64,000 nt of DNA from Gorsachius magnificus (GCA_034008185.1 CM067082.1:8230984-8294983), one strand, 5' to 3'. Positions 12,035-21,480 are shown, counted from the first letter of the stretch. Numbers and translations are program-made. Notes: generated by a model from the sequence alone, not told the origin.

Positions 12035-13941
12035 GAGATGCTGGTCAAACTAAGGAGGAAGAGGGAACTGCACAGGCAGTGGAAGCAGGGACAGGCATCC
12101 TGGGAAGGATATAGGGACGCAGTCCAGTTGTGTAGGAATGGGGTCAGGAAGGCCAAGGCTCAGCTGGAGCTAAACTTGGCTAGGGATGCAAAGAATAACA
12201 AGAAGGGTTTCTACAGGTATATCAGCCAGAAAAGGATGGTTAAAGAAAGCATATCCCCGCTGATGAGCGAGACTGGCAAGCTGGTAACAGCAGATGAGGA
12301 GAAGGCTGAGGTACTCAACACCTTTTTTGCCTCAGTCTTCACTGGGAACCTCTCTCCTCACCCCACCCGAGTTGATGGATGGCATGAGGGGGACCGGGAG
12401 GGCAAAACCCCTCCCACTGTAGGAGAAGATCAGGTTCGTGACCACCTGAGGAACCTGAACGCATATAAGTCCATGGGACCTGATGAGATGCATCCCAGAG
12501 TCCTGAGGGAATTGGCCGATGTAGTCGCCAAGCCACTCTCCATGATATTTGAAAAGTCATGGCAGTCAGGTGAAGTCCCTGGTGACTGGAAGAAGGGAAA
12601 CATTGTGCCCATTTTCAAAAAGGGTAGAAAGGAAGACCCTGGGAACTATCGACCTGTCAGCCTCACCTCTGTGCCTGGGAAGATCATGATTGAACAGATC
12701 CTCCTAGAAGCTATGCTAAGGCACATGGAGGCCAGGGAGATAATTCGAGAGAGCCAGCATGGCTTCACCAAGGGCAAGTCCTGCCTGACGAACCTAGTGT
12801 CTTTCTATGATGGTGTGACAGCATCAGTGGACAAGGGAAAACCAATGGATGTCATCTATCTGGACTTCTGCAAAGCCTTTGACACGGTCCCCCACAACAT
12901 CCTTCTCTCTAAATTGGAGAGCTATGGATTTGATGGGTGGGCTGTTCGGTGAATAAGGAACTGGATGGATGGCCGCATCCAGAGGGTAGTGGTCAATGGC
13001 TCAATGTCCGGATGGAGACCGGTGATGAGTGGTGTCCCTCAGGGGTCCGTACTGGGACTGGTGCTGTTTAATATATTCATCAATGACTTAGACAGTGAGA
13101 TCAAATGCACCCTCAGCAAGTTTGCGGACGACACCAAACTGAGTGGTGAGGTTGACACACCAGAAGGACGGGATGTCATCCAGAGAGACCTGGACAGGCT
13201 GGAGAGGTGGGCCTGTGTGAACCTCATGAGGTTCAACAAGGCCAAGTGCAAGGTCCTGCACCTGGGTCGGGGTAGCCCCCAGTATCAGTACAGGCTGGGG
13301 GAAGAAAGGATCGAGAGCAGCCCTGCTGAGAGGGACTTGGGTGTGCTGGTGGATGAAAAGCTGGACATGAGCCGGCAATGTGCGCTGGCGGCCCAGAAGG
13401 CCAACCGTATTCTGGGCTGCATCAGGAGAAGCGTGGCCAGCAGGTCGAGGGAGGGGATTCTGCCCCTCTACTCTGCTCTGGTGAGACCTCACCTGGAGTA
13501 CTGCATCCAGGTCTGGAGCCCTCAGCTCAAAAGGGGAATTGGGGGAAGAAGGACATGGAACTGTTGGAGCGGGTCCAGAGGAGGGCTACAAAAATGATCC
13601 GAGGGCTGGAGCACCTCTCTTATGAGGACAGGCTGAGAGAGTTGGGCTTGTTCAGCCTGGAGAAGAGAAGGCTGCAGGGAGACCTGATTGCGGCCTTTCA
13701 GTACCTAAAGGGGGCCTATAGGAAAGATGGGGAAAATCTTTTTAGTAGGGCCAGCTGCAACAGGACGAGGGGTAATGGTTTTAAACTGAAGCAGGGTAGA
13801 TTTAGACTGGATATAAGGAGGAAATTCTTTACAACGAGGGTGGTGAAACACTGGAACGGGTTGCCCAGAGAGGTGGTGGAGGCCCCATCCCTGGGAACAT
13901 TCAAGGCCAGGTTGGATGGGGCTCTGAGCAACCTGATCTAG
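12035..13941 (+). pseudogene. CR1-B reverse transcriptase relic
   Basis: Reverse transcriptase and C-terminal region of CR1 ORF2. The frame is open from 12035 to a TGA at 12950-12952, where copy A has a tryptophan codon. It resumes in the same frame at 12953 through GVPQGSVLG, the FADD box (13121-13132) and the thumb. A 17-nt purine-rich insertion at about 13527-13545, absent from copy A, shifts the frame. The C-terminal part is then open in another frame to the natural TAG at 13939-13941. Two lesions in an otherwise well-preserved frame indicate a fairly young copy. Confidence 0.9.
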
Positions 13942-14099
13942 TTAGTGGTGTCCCTGCTCCCTGCAGGGGGGTTGGACTAGATGAGCTCTAGGGGTCCCTT
14001 CTAACCCAAAACATTCTATGATTCTATGATTCTATGATCAAATCTTATAAACTATTGTCACATTTATCACTGACCTTTGTTAACTGACTGTTTTACACC

Positions 14100-14105
14100 A
14101 ATAAA
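14100..14105 (+). promoter_or_regulatory. Polyadenylation signal AATAAA in the solo LTR
   Basis: AATAAA lies 39 bases before the right terminus of the inferred LTR, the expected position for LTR polyadenylation, and supports forward orientation of that element. Confidence 0.6.
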
Positions 14106-14144
14106 CCACATTATTTTTGCCTCCCTCTCACTCCATCCGCGACA

Positions 14145-14240
14145 TGGTCCTAATACCAACCCCTGAGGAATGCCACTTGTCACTGGTCTCCACCTGGACA
14201 TCGAGCTGTTGACCACAACCCTTTGAGTGCGACCAACAAT
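14145..14240 (-). mobile_element. Old CR1 copy C, 5' portion
   Basis: Continues the CR1 sequence broken at 10818. The run from TGGTCCTAATACC through CCCCTGAGGAATGCCACTTG and GTCTCCACCTGGACATCGA corresponds to the reverse transcriptase segment at 975-1060 in copy A. Homology fades at about 14240, the 5' truncation point of this copy. The first five bases are the right copy of the TGGTC target duplication. Confidence 0.88.
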
Positions 14241-17200
14241 TAGTCATTGATCGTAATCACAGTCACCAGGACCCCGCCACATGAACCCAAGCTCTTTTTC
14301 TGGAAATCTGTAACAGCAACTGGATGCACATCCCCAACTTTCTTGTTCTAATGGCTAAACACAAAACCCTTCCAATTTCATCAGCTTTCTTGGCTTCAGA
14401 TACATCCTCATTGCTCACTATTTTTTATTTATATTCTAACAAAGCTTACAACCACAGCTGTATTAGAGTCTTTACTAGCACAAAGCAAATTTCTAAATCC
14501 AAGTGTCAAGTTGATACCAGTGAGGAGAACAGGCATTTAAGTGGGAAGTATGAGTTTATCAGGTAATCAGCCTGGTCAGAAGGGATCAGAGCTACTCCAG
14601 TCCCCTCCTGTAGACTAAACCTACCCTGATTAGGGTTAGTAGAGATGGCTAAATGTTATATGGCTCTGAGTATTTTAAACAGTCCTGTTCACAATACCGA
14701 AGGAGTACACTGCAGTAACTCTTCCATCTGTCACATCCATATTGCAAAATAGGGCACGGTACCATGCAACCCTGTACCCAGTTCTCTGCTGGAGTTTGGA
14801 AGTTTTATCTCCCACTGCATTAATAATGTGACACGTCCCCATTAAAATAATAATTAAATAAATGAACAAATAAATAAATACAAATTAAGAGACCCATAGA
14901 GTTTTTCTTTCAGCATATCTTCAAGTGAAGAGAATTGCATGGATCCCCAAACTGGGCTGTCTTATCTCCTTCCTGCTTCAAGTCTCTGAACCACTTTCTT
15001 CAGCCTTCCAGCTCACCTGAGAAAAGGTCAGAAGGGTAAAAAATCCCTACAATTCCCTGTAAACACATACACTGGGAGTGGCATGTGGAAAGTCTGCAGC
15101 TCTGCTATGGATTTCTAGTCTCTTGGAACCCGGGGTCTGCAAGGTTAGCTGGATTTGTGATATGACATCTTGTAGAAGAAGTACTGTGATTTGTTGGAGA
15201 AAATCTTTCAGGCATGAGAGCAGAGAAAGAAGTTGTAAAAGTCAAAGAAGGGTCCTTGAGGGACATCAGCAGTGCCATTATATACGGGTTCAATGTGTAG
15301 TCTCTTTTCTCGGCACATTTGCTTTAGACAAAACCATAATAGCAGCTTCTCAGCTCAGACAGGTAAATGTGCCTGATAGAATATTTATCCTAAGATGCTT
15401 TTGTTATTAATAAAGAAACAAATAAAAGCTGCAGGTCACCATAACTTTGTCAGACTTCCCACCCCTAACAATTTTTTCCATTTTGAATGACACTGTGGAA
15501 ATGACTGCAGTGCAATTTCCCTCCTTGCTTTTCAACAAAATAATTGCTTCATATGGATTTTGCAGATTGTTGGTAACTAAATTAGTGGCTCTTTTGTAAT
15601 TGTTTCCCTTTCTGTCTCTCCATCTTTTGCTTTAGAGGGGCTACAGTTTTGTTTTGAATCCCGCTCCCCTGATAGCAGCAGCATTTGCACATGGGCTGGA
15701 GGGGAGTGCTGGTTTATGTGTGTTCTAATAAAGCTTTGTCAAGCAGGCTAACAGGAAAAGAAATGCAGATAAATTCTGAGGGACTGGATTCTGCCTACCT
15801 CAAACATCTTATGTAACTTTCCATCCTTTGAGTAGTGTTATTGATTTCAGTGGAAGAAGTTGTTATTGCAGGATGTGAATAAGATGTCAGAAATTTACCC
15901 TAAATATTTCACTTAGCAAAGAAAGTAGTGCTGCAAAAGATAACAGACCCCGAGCTGCAGCAGGATGTGAAATTTGCAGTGACAATAAGAACTGGGCAAC
16001 CTTTTGCTTCTTTGTGACGGTGCCATCTTATTGAAAGCATTTAATAAACAGCAGTAGCTGTGTCTGAATTAAATGAAAGACCCTGTTGTGCAAACTGAGA
16101 GCCTTCTAATCCTAACAGCACCACAAATAATTCAAAGAAGTTTTGAAAAACCATGACAATGGCACAAGAAGATGGGTATCTCTGTATTATTGTTTTGTAT
16201 ACCTCAAAGAATGCTCTGCAGGAAAAATAACGTGGCATAAAAAAAACCCAAACACTTTTTTTTTCTTTTTTTTTTTTTTAAAAAAAGAAATAAAATTATC
16301 CGAAGTTGAGAAAAATATAAGTAAAAATGTTTTGCGGTATGTCTGCCTTTGAAAGTCTATGTTGCCCTTAAAACAATTTTATGGTGGATATTGTGGGCTC
16401 TGGATTAACATAAGTGGCTGATTGAAAATCTTTATAAGGATGTTAAGATTAAGGGCACAGCTCTTAAGTTCTACAAACACAAAACTGATTTCAAAAGGAT
16501 AAAGTAATGAGAATGGATATCCATGAAAAAAAAATAATATATTCATAAAGCCCTTTTTCAACAGTGAAGACATAAAGTGGTGACCACTGACCATGTCATC
16601 TGGTTTTAAAATTGTATTAAAATTGTTTAAATTAAATATTATGGGGAAAACTGAATAAGGAAAGAAATCCAAGCCAGCTGTACCTGGGCTGTGATTACAC
16701 TGCCTTCAGTATAGAAAATGCACTGGTTGCTTGACTTTTATGATGTAATTTTGGATGTGCATGAAGTAAAGAGAAGTGGTGCTGAATGAATGACCGGAAA
16801 GTGTACAGGGTGAAATCTGCTTGATTCAGTGCCAGAGAAGCTTGAGGGAGAAGAAAAGGGAAGGAGAGCACGGTCTGCTATATGACATTGTAAAAGAAAT
16901 GATCAAAACCAGGCATGCTCCAAACCAGTGGAAGCACAAAGCCCTGGCCAGAATAACTGTCCCCTGAATGCCGTCATCTATCCCAGAACAATTCTGTACG
17001 TTTCCTAGGTGTAGAAACTGCAAGTCCTCACCCAGGCAGGACCTCCTGATGCAGAGCACAGTCCCGGCAACACTTAGGGTGGAGGTGCAGTGGGGCTGCC
17101 TGACCCTCATTTCTTCTCCAGTAACCAAACTGCTGGACACAGAGTGGGCAAAATCCCAAATGTTTTACAGAGCCGTGTGCCTTTGTCCCTTGTACATGTG

Positions 17201-17985
17201 GAGTCATACCCCTGTATACATACTAGGGCAGAAACATCAGCAACAATGTATGATATGCTTTACTCCATATAGAGGTACATTGAAATATAAGATCCACTTA
17301 TTTCCTGTCATACCTTTAAATCAAGGCTAAACGAGGTGAAAAGCAAGTAGATTTTAAGCCCTTGTAAACTCATAGAGCAAGCTGAATGGATAAACTAAGA
17401 TGATTCACCATCATATTTTATCCTGATGTGTTAGAGTTGGCTATATAAGTTCAGGGCCATCTTGAAATGAGTGGAAAGGTGAATGCTTCCATTGTGAATA
17501 CTTGGCTAAAAAAAATACATGCCAGTAATCCCTCTTCTGCCCTTCTTCACCACTTAATTGCAATATTTTAAGGTTAACAATGAGGAAAGTGTTATGTGCT
17601 TTTCAGGGAATAGTGACCAGGCTTTTTTTCAGAGGTAGATTACTTAGAAACAGAGGGAAAATAATACTCATATTGAAAATTACTTCTTAATGCAGATGTT
17701 CCTATTGGGCCAGGTAAAAGGATGGGTACCACACTTGCACATAAAGCTGCAGCTCCTGCAGTCCCGTGACTGGAGGAGAATCTCAACTTGTCTCTGTCGA
17801 GCTGAAGGGAAAAGTTCATTAGGAAATTTCAGTCCACCTCCTTGGCTGGGAAGAAAAGTTTCAAGAAAATAACCTGAGCGTATCTGCTAAAGTGCCTGAA
17901 TGCACAGCCAAACTGAGACAGCAGCTCTGATTAGGGTTACCTGGCATATTCATTTCCATAGGGTCCTAATTCTATATGCAGCTGT
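14241..17985. other. Single-copy AT-rich DNA, no gene recognised
   Basis: No recognisable protein family, RNA gene or transposon. A T-run followed by an A-run lies around 16255-16290. Short open frames (for example 15078-15410) show no recognisable motif. Confidence 0.5.
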
Positions 17986-17990
17986 CCTCA
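17986..17990. repeat. Target-site duplication CCTCA, left copy
   Basis: CCTCA immediately precedes the 5' LTR and recurs at 24727-24731 right after the 3' LTR. A 5-bp duplication fits class III (ERVL-type) integrases. Confidence 0.9.
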
Positions 17991-18546
17991 TGTCCTGGTT
18001 TCGGCTGGGATAGAGTTAATTTTCTTCACAGAAGCTAGCATAGTGCTGTGCTTTGGATTTAGGACTAGAAGAATGTTGATAACACGCTGATGTTTTTAGT
18101 TGTTGCCAAGCAGTGCTCAGACTGCTCAAGGACTTTTTGAGCTTCTCCTGCTCGGCCAGGTGCATAACAAGCTGGGAGTACAGCACAGCTAGGACCCAAA
18201 CTGTCCAAAGAGCTATTCCATACCATAGAACGTCATGCCCGGGGGGGTTGGTGGGTCGGTCGGTCGCTGCTCGGGTACTGATCGCTGCTCGGGACGGGCT
18301 GGGCATCGGTCGGCGGGTGGTGAGCAATTGCATTGTGCATCATTCGTTTTGTATATTCTGTATATTTTGTTATCATTCTCATTATTACTATTATTATTAT
18401 TTTCTCTCATTAAACTGCCTTTATCTCAGCCCTCGGCTCTAACCTTTTTCCCCTTCCCGATTCTCTCCCCCATCCCACTGTGGGGGGGGGGGGAGAGAGC
18501 GAGCGGCTGCGTGGTGCTGAGTTGCCAGCCGGGTTAAACCACGACA
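17991..18546 (+). repeat. 5' LTR of the provirus
   Basis: Starts TGTCCTGGTT and ends CCACGACA, so it has TG...CA ends. It contains GGTC-rich repeats near 18255-18315, TATA-like sequence at about 18351-18370, an ATT-rich stretch at 18379-18402, a variant polyadenylation signal ATTAAA at 18409-18414 and a run of 12 G starting at 18482. This LTR would drive transcription of the provirus. The R/U5 boundaries are inferred and not mapped. Confidence 0.95.
18409..18414 (+). promoter_or_regulatory. Variant polyadenylation signal ATTAAA in the 5' LTR
   Basis: The only polyadenylation-like hexamer at a suitable place in the LTR. The identical site in the 3' LTR is at 24589-24594 and would be the one used for the proviral transcript. 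Confidence 0.5.
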
Positions 18547-18554
18547 GTCCTTTT

Positions 18555-18572
18555 TGGCGCCCAACGTGGGGC
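18555..18572 (+). promoter_or_regulatory. Primer binding site, tRNA-Lys(1,2) type
   Basis: TGGCGCCCAACGTGGGGC lies eight bases after the 5' LTR. It is the 18-nt sequence known as the complement of the 3' end of tRNA-Lys1,2, the primer used for example by foamy viruses and Mason-Pfizer-type viruses. It would prime minus-strand DNA synthesis. Mammalian ERVL was named for a leucine primer, so lysine is a notable difference. Confidence 0.9.
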
Positions 18573-18693
18573 TCGAAGGGCTTGAGATAACGACAGAGTA
18601 ACCGGAGTATATTAAGGAATTTATATCTGTTAAATAGTTGTGGGTTGCAATTTGATTCATTTGTTCTTGATTTTAGCTTATCCGATCTGCACC
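18573..18693 (+). other. Untranslated leader of the provirus
   Basis: Leader between the primer binding site and the first good gag start codon. It would be expected to hold the packaging signal. No splice donor is convincing, and none is needed because there is no env. Confidence 0.5.
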
Positions 18694-20583
18694 ATGCTCC
18701 CTCCTTTGCTGTACTTGTTAAAAGTTGGTGTTGGTTTTTGCAGTTTGTTATGCTCTGCGGTGACCAGACATGTTTTGCTTGGGAAACTTGTTATTAAAAC
18801 AATGACCTTGAGCTTTTTCTGGTATTTGGGTTTCATGTCGAAGTCTGTACTGCACTTTGGGTACCACCTTGCGGGGAATATTAGCAATTATACATGGGAC
18901 TCTGAAAAGTTTGTTCTGGAGGAAATACAGAATGGCACTTTTTCTGCCTTCTTTGATGATGTTTCCTCCTTCACTACAATAACTTTTCAGTATCTTGAGC
19001 ATCCTTGGATAGTTAAGGTATATCTATTGATATCTATTTGGAATATTGTTTCAGTTTTGTCCAAAGTTTGTAAGCAACTTAATAATACCATCCAGATGTC
19101 TGCCCCAGGGCTGGATAGTTATGAGTGGAAGGGTATTTGGGGTAGTATGGGTAAATGCCTAGAACGATGGGCACCTCCAATGTTTTGGAAATTCACTCCT
19201 GAACAAGTGCAGAATCCTGAAAAACTAGTAGAGTATTTGGAAAAGGTATGCTGTCACCCTGGCAATTCTAAGCAAACACAAATCACTGCAATGTGCTGGG
19301 GCCTGGCCCATGCTTATCGAACCCTGTTCAACATGATTCAACACATCCAAAGGGAACAGAAAGTCTCTGGATCTGATGATAAGGCCACAGCCACTGCAGC
19401 TACTCCAACCCCGGCCACAGCCACTGCAGCTACTCCAACCCCAGTGATATGCACTGCGGCTACTCCAACGAACCAACCCGTGCCAGTATCAGTCGCCCCT
19501 ATACAAAAGAAGAAATCTTGGAAGCGAAAGTCAACTCGTTTAGAAAGGGAGGATGAAAAAGCGGGGCCATCACAAGGGGAGGAGGAAGAGCTCATAAACG
19601 AGACAGAAACCACCAGATCCCTATCCTTGAGTGAGCTGCGAGATATCCGAAAAGATTTCAGCCGTCGTCCAGGTGAGCTCATTGTCACCTGGCTACTCCG
19701 ATGCTGGGATAATGGGGCCAACAGCCTGGAACTGGAGGGTAAGGAAGCCAAGCAACTAGGATCCCTTTCTAGGGAAGGGGGCATTGACAAAGCAATTGGA
19801 AAAGGGACACAAATCCTCAGCCTCTGGAGGCGCCTACTGTCAGCCATGAAGGAAAGATATCCCTTCAAGGAAGATGTCGTATGTCGCCCAGGTAAATGGA
19901 CCACTGTGGAGAAAGGCATCCAGTACCTGAGGGAATTGGCTGTCCTGGAGGTGATTTATAGTGACCTGGACAATGACCAGCTGCCCAAAGATCCAGATAG
20001 TGTCCAGTGCACACGACCCATGTGGCGGAAGTTGTTACGTAGCGCACCAACATCATTTGCAAACACATGGGCAATGATGAGCTGGGAAACTGGACGGGGA
20101 CCGACAGTGGATGAAATGGCTGGCCAGCTCTGGGAATATGAAGAAAGTATCTCTTCCCCCCTTGTTTTGGCTGTGGAGAAACTGTCCCAAAAGTTTGAAC
20201 GACTCGAAAAGCGTATGCCCTACTCCCCTCCTGTACAGACCAGTATCTCAGCCATCAGAAGTAAGCGCCCTTCTGCTCAAGAAAAAGAATATCGAGGGTA
20301 CACACCACGGGGCACTCTATGGTTTTACCTGCGTGACCATGGAGAGGACATGAGGAAATGGGACAGAAAACCTACCTCGGTCCTAGAGTCACGGGTACGT
20401 GAGTTGCAAAGAAAAACAAACACAAAAGGGGGCTCTTCCAGGAAACTTGTTGCTCCAATTTCCAGAGACTGGGACGACGGTAGTTTTTTCAGACAAAATA
20501 GAAGGGCTGATCTTAATTCTGATTGTGATGAAGGAACTTCTGACTCATACATACAAACCATGAGCAACAGTGACCAGGATTAG
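18694..20583 (+). CDS. gag: Gag polyprotein of the provirus (open)
   Basis: A 629-residue open frame in the gag position. I chose the ATG at 18694 because it has a good context (ACCATG). The same frame is open upstream to 18640 but offers only a GTG there. Residues 4-23 are strongly hydrophobic and signal-anchor-like. Further hydrophobic stretches lie at about 38-48 and 106-122, with three N-glycosylation sequons between them (NIS 62, NYT 65, NGT 80). The middle holds a 10-residue Ala/Thr/Pro repeat encoded by 30-bp units at 19384-19473. Next comes a basic KKKSWKRKS patch, an acidic stretch, then a capsid-like region with conserved tryptophans. No CCHC zinc knuckle is visible at the C terminus. 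The frame ends in TAG at 20581-20583, followed in frame by protease. Position and neighbours support Gag; the fold is inferred. Confidence 0.85.
   Translation: MLPPLLYLLKVGVGFCSLLCSAVTRHVLLGKLVIKTMTLSFFWYLGFMSKSVLHFGYHLAGNISNYTWDSEKFVLEEIQNGTFSAFFDDVSSFTTITFQYLEHPWIVKVYLLISIWNIVSVLSKVCKQLNNTIQMSAPGLDSYEWKGIWGSMGKCLERWAPPMFWKFTPEQVQNPEKLVEYLEKVCCHPGNSKQTQITAMCWGLAHAYRTLFNMIQHIQREQKVSGSDDKATATAATPTPATATAATPTPVICTAATPTNQPVPVSVAPIQKKKSWKRKSTRLEREDEKAGPSQGEEEELINETETTRSLSLSELRDIRKDFSRRPGELIVTWLLRCWDNGANSLELEGKEAKQLGSLSREGGIDKAIGKGTQILSLWRRLLSAMKERYPFKEDVVCRPGKWTTVEKGIQYLRELAVLEVIYSDLDNDQLPKDPDSVQCTRPMWRKLLRSAPTSFANTWAMMSWETGRGPTVDEMAGQLWEYEESISSPLVLAVEKLSQKFERLEKRMPYSPPVQTSISAIRSKRPSAQEKEYRGYTPRGTLWFYLRDHGEDMRKWDRKPTSVLESRVRELQRKTNTKGGSSRKLVAPISRDWDDGSFFRQNRRADLNSDCDEGTSDSYIQTMSNSDQD
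19384..19473 (+). repeat. 30-bp tandem repeat inside gag, three units
   Basis: Units at 19384-19413 and 19414-19443 differ only at the last base. The third (19444-19473) is diverged at its 5' half. Each encodes ten residues rich in Ala, Thr and Pro, forming a flexible linker. The period keeps the frame, so unit number can change without destroying Gag. Confidence 0.9.
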
Positions 20584-20658
20584 AGGGGCCCTGCCTCCAG
20601 CCAGGTGGAGGAAAGGGACAACAGGGTTTACTGGACTGTGTGGATTCGATGGCCTGGC
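20581..20658 (+). promoter_or_regulatory. gag-pro UAG readthrough junction with potential pseudoknot
   Basis: Gag ends in TAG (20581-20583) and the protease-pol frame continues in the same frame without a shift, so Pol would be made by stop-codon suppression, as in gammaretroviruses. Ten bases after the stop, CCTCCA (20594-20599) pairs perfectly with TGGAGG (20606-20611) around a six-base loop. The loop GCCAGG (20600-20605) is exactly complementary to CCTGGC at 20653-20658, allowing an H-type pseudoknot. Readthrough is inferred from the frame. The structure is a base-pairing observation and has not been tested by folding. Confidence 0.6.
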
Positions 20659-21480
20659 ATGTCAGACCCACAGAAGTATAGAGCTTTAGTAGACACCGGT
20701 GCACAGTGTACTCTAATGCCATCAAGCCATATAGGGGCAGAATCCATTTGTATTTCTGGAGTGACAGGGGGATCTCAAGAGCTGACTGTATTGGAGGCCG
20801 AAGTGAGCCTAACCGGGAATGAGTGGCAAAAGCACCCCATTGTGACTGGCCCAGATGCTCCGTGCATCCTGGGCATAGACTACCTCAGGAGAGGGTATTT
20901 CAAGGACCCAAAAGGGTACCGGTGGGCTTTTGGTATAGCTGCATTGGAGGCAGAAGAAATTAAGCAGCTGTCTACCTTGCCTGGTCTCTCAAAGGACCCT
21001 TCTGTTGTGGGGTTGCTGAGTGTTGAAGAACAACAAGTGCCGATTGCCACCACAACAGTGCACAGGCGGCAATATCGCACCAACCGAGACTCCCTGATTC
21101 CCATCCATGAGCTGATTCATCGACTGGAGAGCCAAGGAGTGATCAGCAAGACTCACTCACCCTTTAACAGCCCCATATGGCCAGTGAGAAAGTCTGATGG
21201 AGAATGGAGACTGACAGTAGACTATCGTGGCCTGAATGAAGTTACGCCACCACTGAGTGCTGCCGTGCCGGACATGCTAGAACTTCAATACGAACTGGAG
21301 TCAAAGGCAGCCAAGTGGTATGCCACAATTGATATTGCAAATGCTTTCTTTTCAATCCCTTTGGCAGCAGAGTGCAGGCCACAATTTGCTTTCACTTGGA
21401 GGGGCATCCAGTACACCTGGAATCGACTGCCCCAGGGGTGGAAACACAGCCCTACCATTTGCCATGGACTGATCCAGACG
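20584..21480 (+). pseudogene. pol: Protease and N-terminal reverse transcriptase of the provirus (pol, first part)
   Basis: Same frame as gag, directly after its stop. The retropepsin active-site motif DTGA is at 20692-20703 and is followed by the ILGIDYLRRG segment typical of the protease C-terminal part. The protease would cleave the polyprotein as a dimer. Reverse transcriptase begins at about 21060. It shows the segment around SPIWPVRKSDGEWR, the WYATIDIANAFFSIPL block with the first catalytic Asp, and the LPQG box at 21427-21438. Its wording is that of class III (ERVL-type) elements. The frame is lost at about 21475-21485, before the YIDD box, and then runs meaninglessly to a stop at 21580-21582. 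As it stands, translation could give protease but not complete reverse transcriptase. Confidence 0.88.

Larger units (their letters stand above)
11462..14038 (+). mobile_element. CR1 LINE copy B, nested in the LTR
   Basis: A forward CR1 of about 2.55 kb, closely similar to copy A. It covers part of the endonuclease, the whole reverse transcriptase and the 3' tail, and ends in three ATTCTATG octamers at 14013-14038. ATCAA occurs at 11457-11461 and 14037-14041 and may be a target duplication. Clear CR1 homology starts at about 11480 (AATCTGGATCAAGAGG), so up to 18 bases at the 5' edge may be filler. It carries stop codons and a 17-nt insertion and is inactive. It is the youngest layer of the nest. 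Confidence 0.93.
10819..14144 (+). mobile_element. Solo-LTR-like element interrupted by CR1 copy B
   Basis: The insertion that splits CR1 copy C. It starts with TGTGGTGGTG and ends with CCGCGACA, so it has the TG...CA ends of an LTR, and it is flanked by the 5-bp duplication TGGTC. Taking out CR1-B (11462-14038) leaves about 745 bp, a plausible LTR size. A polyadenylation signal AATAAA lies at 14100-14105, about 40 bp before the right end, where an R/U5 boundary would put it. This fixes the forward orientation. No internal retroviral genes are present, so it is best read as a solo LTR left by recombination. The 5-bp duplication and the CGACA terminus are shared with the provirus at 17991-24726, hinting at an ERVL-type family, but I could not name the family. 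Confidence 0.7.

Noticed and set aside
18016..18537. Open frames on both strands inside the LTRs, repeated at 24196-24717
   Set aside because: They lie wholly in noncoding LTR sequence and appear twice only because the LTRs are duplicated.
18640..18693. Extension of Gag upstream of the ATG at 18694
   Set aside because: The upstream stretch is in frame but begins with GTG, not ATG. The ATG at 18694 has the better context.
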